In this document: positions 41,463 through 48,657 of the stretch, piece after piece | How positions within the stretch are numbered: the stretch's first letter is position 1 | How the letters are laid out: each line of letters starts with the position of its first letter | NCBI GenBank assembly: GCA_027676805.1 | Contig: JAQENU010000005.1 | Span: 202,475 to 266,474 of the forward strand | DNA from: Coprobacillaceae bacterium UN01-12pH3A | GTDB lineage: Bacteria > Bacillota_I > Bacilli_A > Erysipelotrichales > Coprobacillaceae | DNA length: 64,000 nt | Direction of reading: 5' to 3' | Position numbers and translations under genes: made by a program | The notes under the pieces: model-generated | What the model saw: the letters and a program-made list of their open reading frames with translations, nothing else | The model's database searches: none | What the model was told of the DNA's origin: nothing

Positions 41463-41509
41463 TGTATACTGTTTAAAAAGATGTATTTTTCTAGTATGTT
41501 GCATATTTT
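41463..41509 (-). promoter_or_regulatory. Conserved promoter block, copy 1 (before peptide A)
   Basis: 47 bp identical at 45 positions to 42181-42227, the block before peptide C. On the minus strand it ends in TATACA, a possible -35, 17 nt before TAAGAT, and contains TATG-CAA-CATA. Confidence 0.7.
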
Positions 41510-41746
41510 AACCACGTTAAATTGATTTTGAAAAGATGATAATTCTTCTTTCTTCAGAATTAAAAAAGACTGCTGATAATAAAAATCTTTAAAGATTTTA
41601 TCAAGAACAGTTTCAGCATCATGAGTGGTAATATCATTTAAAGCCATTTCCTTATTTAAATAGACTTAAAAATAGTTTTCAATGAGATCATGATCACTAT
41701 CCATAATTGAATCAATAAATTTATTATTTAAAATAGGCTTTTTCAT
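41510..41746 (-). pseudogene. Truncated copy of the TPR receptor gene
   Basis: Starts ATG 41746, two bases after the peptide B stop. It reads 26 codons, hits TAA at 41668-41666, then continues in the same frame with ETVLDKIFKDFYYQQSFLILKKEEL. That segment matches EKILDKAFKDYYYYHVFFMEKKKKE of the intact TPR protein at the same distance from the start. After about 75 codons homology stops where the conserved promoter block of peptide A begins, so the rest was lost when the units recombined. Confidence 0.78.
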
Positions 41747-41747
41747 T

Positions 41748-41921
41748 CTATCCGATTGGTGGTTCGCCCTCAATCATTGGCATGATACATACATGCGTAC
41801 AACCACTATTTGTTTTTGAATCATAGCCACAGCTTTCATCATGAGTGTGTTGACAACTAACTCCTGCACAGATTGCTAAAGCGATCATTAGGCAAGCTAC
41901 TTTTTTTAAACTTTTTAACAT
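41748..41921 (-). CDS. Secreted peptide precursor B (paralog 2 of 3)
   Basis: 57 residues. Signal-like start with ACLMIALAICAG, then QHTHDESCGY, TNSGC, and a diverged end CIMPMIEGEPPIG with an additional Cys and one extra residue. AGAGGG precedes the ATG at 41921. It lies 42 nt downstream of peptide C with no promoter block, so it is read from the peptide C promoter. Followed by the truncated TPR copy. It may have lost its receptor or respond to the other one. Confidence 0.72.
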   Translation of the reverse strand: MLKSLKKVACLMIALAICAGVSCQHTHDESCGYDSKTNSGCTHVCIMPMIEGEPPIG

Positions 41922-41963
41922 AAATAATTTCCCTCTTTCTAAAATTTTTAATTTTGTTTATCC

Positions 41964-42128
41964 TTAAATAGGTGGATCTCCCTCAATTATTGGTGTTGCT
42001 TCATAGGCACATCCGCTGTTTGTTTCTGGAATGTAACCACAATTTCTATCATGGGTATGCTGATATCCTTGACTGAAACAAACTGCTAGCGCAGCTGTTA
42101 GACATGCTAGTGTTTTTAAAATATTCAG
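41964..42128 (-). CDS. Secreted peptide precursor C (paralog 3 of 3, CTG start)
   Basis: 54 residues from CTG 42128: hydrophobic signal (ILKTLACLTAALAVCFS), then QHTHDRNCGY, TNSGC, and the end TPIIEGDPPI identical in its last ten residues to peptide A. AAAGGAGG (42144-42137) lies 8 nt before the CTG. An in-frame ATG at 42152 would add eight basic residues but covers the Shine-Dalgarno. The 47-bp block 42181-42227 lies just upstream. First gene of the unit C-B-truncated receptor. Confidence 0.72.
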   Translation of the reverse strand: MNILKTLACLTAALAVCFSQGYQHTHDRNCGYIPETNSGCAYEATPIIEGDPPI

Positions 42129-42180
42129 TTTAATTTCCTCCTTTCTTTTCATATATAATATTATCCAATTCACAATGTTT

Positions 42181-42227
42181 TGTATACTGTATAAAAAGGT
42201 GTATTTTTCTAGTATGTTGCATATTTT
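42181..42227 (-). promoter_or_regulatory. Conserved promoter block, copy 2 (before peptide C)
   Basis: 45 of 47 bases match 41463-41509. On the minus strand TATACA is again followed, after about 17 nt, by a -10-like TAATAT. Confidence 0.7.
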
Positions 42228-42283
42228 GCTGGTGTTTGTCATCAAAATGAGGAATATTCTTTTGTTGTTAAGTAAGCAATATA

Positions 42284-42339
42284 AAAAAGAGTTTAGTAAA
42301 TAAATGGATTTAAATCCTTTATCTTCTTAAACTCTTTTT
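42284..42339 (-). terminator. Terminator of the 42355-43522 operon
   Basis: AAAAAGAGTTTA (42284-42295) / TAAACTCTTTTT (42328-42339), 12-bp arms. The loop holds a perfect palindrome GGATTTAAATCC (42306-42317), giving nested hairpins. Confidence 0.75.
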
Positions 42340-42354
42340 ACATGCTTTTATGAT

Positions 42355-43002
42355 TTAAATATCAGGTTCATTATTAGTAGGGACTTTATGAGAATATAAG
42401 ATTGTAAATATACAATATTGTAAGGCTGAAAAAGCGATCCAAATATAATCAAAATTATATAAGTAATAATGAATAACCCCAAAGATAATATCAATGATTA
42501 GGATATCAGATAGAGTATAGAAAGTTCCTTCTTGCCAACATAATTTTATGATTTGAATTGAATTTAATTGAGTATAATGTTTTACAACAAATAGGGGAAG
42601 AAATCTCAATCTATATGAAATATAATAGCCGGGGATTATAAACATTAAAGCTCCAAATCCGATAGTGACAAGCTGTACAAAAGAACAACATACTGCTTTT
42701 TTCCAAAATAAGAAAGGGCGCTCTACTGACATAGTTTCTTTATGGCAATAGCTGTAAATATAAACATTTAGCGGATTCACTATGAAAATGTAGATGAATA
42801 TAAAGATCATAAATAAATGAGTATCTTTCCACCAAGCATAAAGTGGATTGGGATTAAAAGGCTGAGAAGTATGGCTGTTACTTAGAAATCTGACAGAATT
42901 GAATAATAAATAGGAAACAGAGCACATGAGTGCGGCTTTAAAATAAATATTGTAGATTAAATGTGCTTTCTTCTTGAGAATTTTTAAAGTACTAAAAGAC
43001 AT
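42355..43002 (-). CDS. Polytopic membrane protein of unknown function
   Basis: 215 residues with about five membrane helices (roughly 18-38, 62-85, 108-130, 140-160 and 172-205). Its layout is DUF975-like but I cannot confirm the family. Start and upstream stop share TAATG, so it is translationally coupled to the 67-residue gene. Last gene of a three-gene island operon. Membrane partners beside small secreted peptides often serve immunity or export, but no such evidence exists here. Confidence 0.68.
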   Translation of the reverse strand: MSFSTLKILKKKAHLIYNIYFKAALMCSVSYLLFNSVRFLSNSHTSQPFNPNPLYAWWKDTHLFMIFIFIYIFIVNPLNVYIYSYCHKETMSVERPFLFWKKAVCCSFVQLVTIGFGALMFIIPGYYISYRLRFLPLFVVKHYTQLNSIQIIKLCWQEGTFYTLSDILIIDIIFGVIHYYLYNFDYIWIAFSALQYCIFTILYSHKVPTNNEPDI

Positions 43003-43205
43003 TATAATCCCACTCTAGCTAATATTATGGCATGATTATTCAAAGTTGAATGCCATTTTACACTTGCTGTTAAAAAGTCAGATTTATGTTTCGCAGTAAT
43101 ATGTCTGTATTCACAATCAATATGCAAAAAGCTATTAGTGCTAGGTGTTGTAGTTTTTATTAAGCAATCAGTAATATTATTATTTGAGGCATATCTTATT
43201 AACAT
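43002..43205 (-). CDS. Small 67-residue protein
   Basis: Starts MLIRYASNNN and continues DCLIKTTTPSTNSFLHIDCEYRHITAKHKSDFLTASVKW, ending NNHAIILARVGL. It looks like the closing strands of a secreted beta protein but has no signal peptide, so it could be a fragment of a longer gene. AAAGGAG lies 11 nt before the ATG; the coupled TAATG at its end suggests it is translated. No family recognised. Confidence 0.5.
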   Translation of the reverse strand: MLIRYASNNNITDCLIKTTTPSTNSFLHIDCEYRHITAKHKSDFLTASVKWHSTLNNHAIILARVGL

Positions 43206-43276
43206 TAATTTAGATTCTCCTTTTTCTTTTTTATTATGTTTATGAGTTATGTATCTTCTATTAATTATTTGTTTCT

Positions 43277-43522
43277 TTAAGAATCTGTTTTTGAAGTGAT
43301 AGTAGTAACAAATAAATAAAAGTAAATAGGGATGATAATAATTAAACATAGAATGAGAATAGAATTTCTGCTTGAAAGGATTTGTTTCATCGAACTTCCA
43401 ACAAAAACACACAGTACTAAAGAATATAAAAATTTATATGATGATTTCATACTGTTTTTTCCTTTCAGTATAACTTGTAGATATATGCCAATTATACAAA
43501 ATAGGATAGCAGTTATAGTCAT
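43277..43522 (-). CDS. Small membrane protein, three predicted helices
   Basis: 81 residues: MTITAILFCIIGIYLQVIL as first helix, KFLYSLVLCVFVGSS as second and NSILILCLIIIIPIYFYLF as third, ending in a short polar tail. AAAGGAG lies 9 nt before the ATG. A minus-strand TGA-TATAAT (about 43613-43621) may be its promoter. First gene of the operon ending at 42355. Unknown function; size and hydrophobicity would fit an immunity or accessory protein. Confidence 0.6.
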   Translation of the reverse strand: MTITAILFCIIGIYLQVILKGKNSMKSSYKFLYSLVLCVFVGSSMKQILSSRNSILILCLIIIIPIYFYLFVTTITSKTDS

Positions 43523-43663
43523 AATGATTTACTCCTTTCATTTACTATTTTTTAAAGTTGTAATTTTAGGATGATCTTTAATACCAGAATTGTATTTATA
43601 TCTAGTTAAATTATATCATGGTTTCTATAGCTTCATATATTTAATTATGATTTAATGTGAAAA

Positions 43664-43692
43664 TTGACGTAAAGGTAAGAACTAGCTATAAT
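43664..43692 (+). promoter_or_regulatory. Orphan near-consensus plus-strand promoter
   Basis: TTGACG (43664-43669), 17-nt spacer, TATAAT (43687-43692). No open frame follows before the convergent gene end at 43918. Confidence 0.6.
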
Positions 43693-43868
43693 ATCATCGA
43701 TATTGATTTATAGTAAATGTAGTTAAATTATCTGTTTTCTCATAATTAGTGGGAATTTTTTTATTTTGCGGAGAATATTTATACACAACCAAACATTATT
43801 TATTCATTATCAAAATGGTAAAATAAAGATTTTAAATAGTTTTATTCATGTGACATCTAACCTAATAA

Positions 43869-43890
43869 AAAATAGGCACATAGAGTGCCT
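43869..43890 (-). terminator. Terminator of membrane-anchored protein gene
   Basis: Minus strand AGGCAC-TCTAT-GTGCCT followed by ATTTTTT; usable in part on the plus strand. Confidence 0.75.
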
Positions 43891-43917
43891 TGTGTGAGAA
43901 TATAACCATACATACTT

Positions 43918-44493
43918 TTATGGATAACGAACAATTGTATCTGTTCTAGCAACACCAATTGGAAGAATATTTGTAATACCCATCATATTAACAACTTGTG
44001 TGTATCCTACTGTTGGATATGAAGAGGTTACAAAAGAGCTGATTTGCATATCTTTTATTTGATTATAATTTAATGTTATTTTTAAATTTCTTAAAATTTC
44101 TGTGTTATTAGAACTCATGCTTTCAATATTATTTTCATTAACGTAAATTGTTCTGTCATACCCATATAAAATTAATGTTTGCTCTTGTTGATTATAGGAG
44201 ATTGCTTGGCAAGGATAGTCAAGAATGTATACTTCATCTATTTTTGAATTATTTTCGTTCATTTTAGCAAGGTAGCTAATGTTTTCAAACATATTTGTGT
44301 TAGTTGTATTAATTAATAATATAAAAGTTTTATCAAATTCAAACACTGTATCATTCAAAGGGGATAGAGAGGTTTCAAATAATTCTTTATTATATTTAAT
44401 TTGTTTATTAGTTTCTAATTTTGTGATTGTATACCAACCAATTATTATCACTATGATTACAAAAATTATAACGCTAAAATATTTTCTTTTCAT
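43918..44493 (-). CDS. Membrane-anchored extracytoplasmic protein, unknown
   Basis: 191 residues. One N-terminal helix (about 5-24), then an outer domain with alternating strands (FEFDKTFILLINTTNTNMF, VYILDYPCQAISYNQQEQTLILYGYDRTIYV) and the ending ILPIGVARTDTIVRYP. No recognised family. Start ATG 44493 follows GGCGGAA. It lies 55 nt downstream of a broken secreted-protein gene and probably shared its transcript. AT-rich codon use like the rest of the island. Confidence 0.65.
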   Translation of the reverse strand: MKRKYFSVIIFVIIVIIIGWYTITKLETNKQIKYNKELFETSLSPLNDTVFEFDKTFILLINTTNTNMFENISYLAKMNENNSKIDEVYILDYPCQAISYNQQEQTLILYGYDRTIYVNENNIESMSSNNTEILRNLKITLNYNQIKDMQISSFVTSSYPTVGYTQVVNMMGITNILPIGVARTDTIVRYP

Positions 44494-44548
44494 TTGAATT
44501 CCGCCTTTTAGAATTAAAGAATAACTTTTAACGACCAATCTTATTTTT

Positions 44549-44908
44549 TTATCGATATTCGGGTATAAATCTTTCAGTAGTTTTTACAAAAGTAGTGAAA
44601 TTATATTCGTATAAATAGTTCCCAGTATAATTGTTATACTCTATTCCTATGTAATATGTCCAATCAAAATCTGTAATCACTCTCAACTTAGAGTCTCTTG
44701 ATTGATCTTAGTGACATACTCTTCTTGAAGGATAGTCATATTATAATCAGTTATATTCCCATCTGTATCCTATGCAGCATAATATCTGTTAAACAGTTCT
44801 ACGATATGAGGAGTTTCTTCAGCATGAATAGGCTCTATCATTAAACTGAAAACCGATTGTCATGCACATACTCATTGCAATAACTAAAAATTTTTTTAAA
44901 ATCTCCAT
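44549..44908 (-). pseudogene. Secreted protein remnant
   Basis: Starts at 44908 with a signal-like MEILKKFLVIAMSMCMTI. A frameshift near 44835 then leads to PIHAEETPHIVELFNRYYAA, a stop codon interrupts, and DTDGNITDYNMTILQEEYV follows. A second shift near 44705 gives LRVITDFDWTYYIGIEYNN, ending TTERFIPEYR at 44549. The amino-acid pattern stays coherent over three segments, so it is a decayed gene and not chance. It lies upstream of the membrane-anchored protein gene on the same strand. Confidence 0.72.
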
Positions 44909-45405
44909 TTCATTTTTTCAAAACGAAACTTCACATTTCTGCTACTAGGAATTATCAAATTCGCTTATTATGTGCATTGGTAATACACCTCCCAACTTTA
45001 TTTATATCCATTTATATATTAACATAGTTTCTCATAATTTTGTTAATAGCTAAATGGAAAAAACGTGTTTTATATTAAATGAACAAAAAAATAGATAGTG
45101 TATATAAAAGCAAACTACCTATTTATCATATATGTATTTGCTTTTCTTCATGGATAGGCTTACTAAAATTTGATGAGAAGACATTTGTTCTTCATTCTTT
45201 CTTCTTCTTCAACGTTTATAACCCACATTACAACCTCTGTAAATATGTTATTTTCAATCTTTTTGTGTTGCCAGTCACTTTATTCTTTTACGACGATATC
45301 TAAATTGTATTTAATTCTGATAGCCTTCAATATTGATTATATTATCAATCATTAAATCATTATATTATAGTTTACAACATAGCTTTGCTATAAATAATAA
45401 TTAAA
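44909..45405. other. Degraded AT-rich interval
   Basis: No credible gene. On the minus strand there is a terminator-like stem (45090-45099 / 45114-45123, one wobble, T-run) and a Shine-Dalgarno GGGAGG near 44990 followed by only ten codons. The 45130-45360 part looks like a decayed minus-strand gene that I cannot assign. Confidence 0.5.
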
Positions 45406-45516
45406 ATGACTGAGCATTACACCCACATTGACTCCGATTATGCTATCAATCAGTACACCAAATTATACAGTCAGGAATGCTATGAATTTTTCAAAATTGA
45501 TGTCAAACTGTTTTAA
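45406..45516 (+). pseudogene. Tyrosine recombinase C-terminal remnant
   Basis: 36 codons from ATG 45406: MTEHYTHIDSDYAINQYTKL. M-T-E-H-Y-T-H is the usual sequence around the catalytic tyrosine of integrases, here with nothing recognisable upstream. It is the second integrase trace in the window and lies at the right side of the AT-rich island. Confidence 0.6.
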
Positions 45517-45606
45517 AGGGGATAGGACATAAGCAAAATAAAATATTCTGGGTGACTTTTATGTATTGCTTGTTATTAAAAAATGTTGTTACAAATAATA
45601 TAAAAT

Positions 45607-45633
45607 GAAAAACCGAGTCGGGATTACTCGGTT
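45607..45633 (-). terminator. Terminator in the island edge
   Basis: AACCGAGT / ACTCGGTT with a 7-nt loop; the better T-run is on the minus strand. Confidence 0.7.
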
Positions 45634-45814
45634 TCTCTTTGCCTTATGATTACAAATTATTATATATATTTTAAGTTTAGGGAAATTAATTGAAAAAACT
45701 ATTTTGTCTGCTTATTAAGTCTTGAACTATCCTCCTTTCTATGATTACAGTATAGCAAGAAATGTTGGTTATAATATGTCAGCAATATGGAAAAATTCAC
45801 ATAATTAGACGATG

Positions 45815-45838
45815 AAAAAAGCTGCCATTGGCAGCTTT
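45815..45838 (-). terminator. Terminator of histidine-kinase operon
   Basis: Minus strand AAAGCTGCC-AAT-GGCAGC then T6. Confidence 0.85.
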
Positions 45839-45840
45839 CG

Positions 45841-47853
45841 TTATTTATTAAATACAAGTGTTACTTTAAATAAATCCCCATCGACACTTACCTGACAGGT
45901 TCCGCCCTGAAGTTCGGTAAATGTTTTGGTAATGGCTAAACCTAAGCCAGAGCCTTCACTGTGACGTGAACTGTCACCTTGAACAAATCGTTCTAATAAT
46001 TCATTGGCTTCAATACGTATTTCATGTTTGCTGATATTCTTTAATGTGATTTCAACTTTATTTTGAGTATCGGTCACATCAATATAAACACGGGTATTTT
46101 CCATGGCATATTTTGATATATTAACCAGCAAATTCGTGATAATACGATACGTTTTCTGACTATCCAGTTTTAAAATGGATTTTTCCTGATTAGAGGTAAA
46201 TTTTAATTGTAAGCCTTGTTTTTCAAAAAGATGATCATATTCTAAAATCGCCTGTTTGATCAGTGATATAATATCAATTTCCATTAAATTTAAGGTAATA
46301 TTTCCTGATGATGCTTTGCTGACTTCAAATAGATCGTTGATAAGATTTTTTAATCGCAAAGCATTACGGTCAATAACGGCAATGTATTCTTTTTTCTTAT
46401 CGTTATCAAGTTGATCGTCTTTGAGCAGATCGGCATAGGTCACTATCGATGTTAACGGTGTTTTCAAATCGTGTGAAACGCTGGTGATTAATTCTGTTTT
46501 CATTTTTTCTGAGCGAATCTCGCTATCGACAGCATTTTTAAAATCATCACGAATGGTATCCATCGAATCTTTATAAGAATTGAATACTCCTAAATCAGTA
46601 TTTGTTGTCTTATCAAATTTACCAGAAGCAATCGAAGAGGTAACTTCTAATAATGATTGATAATCATTTTTAACCTGATTGGCAACATTAATCATAATGA
46701 TAAACAATAGAACACAATAGATGATCAGTCCGATGACTCCCATCCACATTGGCAGAATGATGATTGCAAAAGCGTTGACAATCACTACTTTAAATAATGT
46801 CAAATTATACTTTTCAGCTAAATCGAATTGTTTCATATTATCAAATACAAAACTGGCAACTTGGGCTGTTAAGCTTCTTTCTTTTATATATTGCAAAGGC
46901 GGATACTGCAAGAAATATTTAAAGACTAGGACATCCATGAGGAAGATAAAGGCTAGAATAGCATAAAGCATGACACTCAATGGATTGTTGTAAAAGAAGT
47001 TGCTTGCAATATAACGCGATGAAAAGGTCAGAAAGCCTAACGAGACAATGACCAATATTTCTAATGGAATATCAATGATATTCTGATAGAAAGAAAACTG
47101 TCTTAATTTCTTTAACGGCAAACACAATCCTAAAACAGCTAAAACAACAAAGCTAAATAATACGGCATTCATGTGATAAGAATAATCTTTATAGATATAT
47201 ACATTATTGTTGTAGGAAACAAGCGATGAAAGATCGGCTGATTTTTCTACCACAAACGTAAATACACGATTCTTTAAAAGCTCAATTGTTTCCGAATTCC
47301 CTGTATAATTGGATTGGAAATTATTGCGAATTAAATTGGTATAGGCCGTTTTGATTGGGACATTTATAGATGAAGAAGTTTCAATGGAAATTTCACCATT
47401 CTCATCAAATGTAATTTTATACACATCACCGCTGTCATTCATGGAAAGCTCACCGGAATTAGAGTAGGTAGAACTGTCTGTAAGATCCAGCATATGATAT
47501 TTTAAAAATGAATAGTCATATTGAAGATTATCATTTGTCGAGATAATAAAATTATCCATTTGGTTAAGCAGATAAGTACTTAAATTCTGCCCGTATAATT
47601 GACGTAAATTCTTTTCGCTAGAGACATTGAGATCATAGCGGTCATTATAATCAATCGCATAACAGAAACGAAGTAAATCTAATTCAAACGTATAACTCTG
47701 TAAATAATCCTTACGAATTTGAATATTATTATCTTGCTGTGAATAGCTGTAGTTACGCCCACTGTTTAGGAGGTCATATTGCATAATACCAATACAGCTT
47801 GCGATGATCAGGATAAAGGGGAGAAGGAAAACAATGATCGATTTTTTCTTCAT
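45841..47853 (-). CDS. Membrane sensor histidine kinase
   Basis: 670 residues. An N-terminal helix (about 6-25) is followed by an extracytoplasmic sensor region (about 30-225). A block of further helices lies at about 228-390, then a short HAMP-like stretch (SIASGKFDKTT), a HisKA box with phospho-acceptor in SVSHDLKTPLTSI and an HATPase_c domain. The N box is NLLVNISKYAM and G2 is SGLGLAI, but the G1 motif usually D-x-G-x-G reads LKNIS. Such degeneracy is common in VanS/YycG-unlike kinases of this clade. It lies 12 nt after its response regulator. Signal unknown; possibly envelope or peptide. Confidence 0.92.
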   Translation of the reverse strand: MKKKSIIVFLLPFILIIASCIGIMQYDLLNSGRNYSYSQQDNNIQIRKDYLQSYTFELDLLRFCYAIDYNDRYDLNVSSEKNLRQLYGQNLSTYLLNQMDNFIISTNDNLQYDYSFLKYHMLDLTDSSTYSNSGELSMNDSGDVYKITFDENGEISIETSSSINVPIKTAYTNLIRNNFQSNYTGNSETIELLKNRVFTFVVEKSADLSSLVSYNNNVYIYKDYSYHMNAVLFSFVVLAVLGLCLPLKKLRQFSFYQNIIDIPLEILVIVSLGFLTFSSRYIASNFFYNNPLSVMLYAILAFIFLMDVLVFKYFLQYPPLQYIKERSLTAQVASFVFDNMKQFDLAEKYNLTLFKVVIVNAFAIIILPMWMGVIGLIIYCVLLFIIMINVANQVKNDYQSLLEVTSSIASGKFDKTTNTDLGVFNSYKDSMDTIRDDFKNAVDSEIRSEKMKTELITSVSHDLKTPLTSIVTYADLLKDDQLDNDKKKEYIAVIDRNALRLKNLINDLFEVSKASSGNITLNLMEIDIISLIKQAILEYDHLFEKQGLQLKFTSNQEKSILKLDSQKTYRIITNLLVNISKYAMENTRVYIDVTDTQNKVEITLKNISKHEIRIEANELLERFVQGDSSRHSEGSGLGLAITKTFTELQGGTCQVSVDGDLFKVTLVFNK

Positions 47854-47865
47854 AGTATCGTCTCC

Positions 47866-48564
47866 TTATTGTTTTTCAATTTTATAGCCAATTCCCCATA
47901 CCACTTTAATATAGCGTGGATTTTTAGGATCGATTTCAATCTTTTCTCTTAAATTACGGATATGAACCATTACAGTATCACTATTGATTGCAATATCATT
48001 CCATACTTTTTCATAAATGGTATCTGTATCAAAAACGATACCCGGATTAGACATAAATAAATCTAAGATTTTAAACTCGATAGGTGTTAATTTAGTAAGC
48101 TGTCCGTCTACGAAAACTTCCTTGGTGTCTTCATTTAATTCTAAACCACCAATGATTTTAACGTTTTCACTGACAACATTTTGGCTTTTCATATAGCGCT
48201 GATAACGTCGTAAATGAGAATTCACACGTGCCAGTAATTCCATAGGAACAAATGGCTTTGTCATGTAATCATCAGCTCCCATATTCAGACCTGTGATTTT
48301 ATCAATGTCCTCTGATTTGGCAGATAGCATGATGACAGGCAGATCATGAGTTTCTCTTAGTTTTAACACCATTGAAATTCCATCCATGACTGGCATCATG
48401 ATATCAATGATGGCTAGATGCACGACATTTTGTTCTAAAATATCTAACCCTTCCTGACCGTTTCCGGCAATTAGAACATGATATCCCTGGTTTTTTAAAT
48501 AGATTGCGATGGCATTCGCAATCTCCTGCTCGTCTTCAACAACGAGAATCGTTTGGTTATTCAT
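47866..48564 (-). CDS. OmpR/VanR-family response regulator
   Basis: 232 residues. Receiver domain with acidic pocket VEDE (10-13), phospho-acceptor Asp54 in IIDIMMP, Ser/Thr in LSAKSED and Lys in MTKPF near 104. A C-terminal winged helix runs from about 130 (LTPIEFKILDLFMSNPG, DTVMVHIRNLREKI, VWGIGYKIE). First gene of an operon with the histidine kinase. The target genes cannot be read here; it resembles VanR/PhoB-like regulators of envelope functions. Confidence 0.95.
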   Translation of the reverse strand: MNNQTILVVEDEQEIANAIAIYLKNQGYHVLIAGNGQEGLDILEQNVVHLAIIDIMMPVMDGISMVLKLRETHDLPVIMLSAKSEDIDKITGLNMGADDYMTKPFVPMELLARVNSHLRRYQRYMKSQNVVSENVKIIGGLELNEDTKEVFVDGQLTKLTPIEFKILDLFMSNPGIVFDTDTIYEKVWNDIAINSDTVMVHIRNLREKIEIDPKNPRYIKVVWGIGYKIEKQ

Positions 48565-48657
48565 ATTTTTCCCTCACTTATTATTTTCCTGACATCCATA
48601 GTATAGGTCAGTTTTATTAATATTCTTTGTAGTAATTATTAAAGATTCTCTTAAGAT

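Larger units (their letters stand above)
43523..43917. other. Gene-free interval in the island
   Basis: No coding region on either strand. It holds the minus promoter of the 43522 operon, an orphan plus-strand promoter (43664-43692) and the terminator 43873-43890. Confidence 0.6.
45517..45840. other. Non-coding interval with orphan expression signals
   Basis: On the minus strand a -10-like TATACT lies near 45750-45755. AAAGGAGG (about 45730-45737) follows with no usable start after it, then a terminator (45607-45633). It could be a broken gene or a short RNA of about 140 nt. No other content seen. Confidence 0.45.

Noticed and set aside
41447..41647. 66-codon frame reading through the promoter block before peptide A
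   Set aside because: Its second half is the conserved 47-bp DNA block, also present before peptide C in a different coding context; it is non-coding, and its first half belongs to the truncated TPR gene.
43209..43412. N-terminal extension of the 67-residue gene
   Set aside because: Overlaps the upstream membrane-protein gene and lacks an RBS; ATG 43205 has AAAGGAG.
45079..45303. 74-codon plus-strand frame in the island
   Set aside because: Aromatic-rich low-complexity translation of AT-rich DNA, no Shine-Dalgarno, overlaps a minus-strand terminator.
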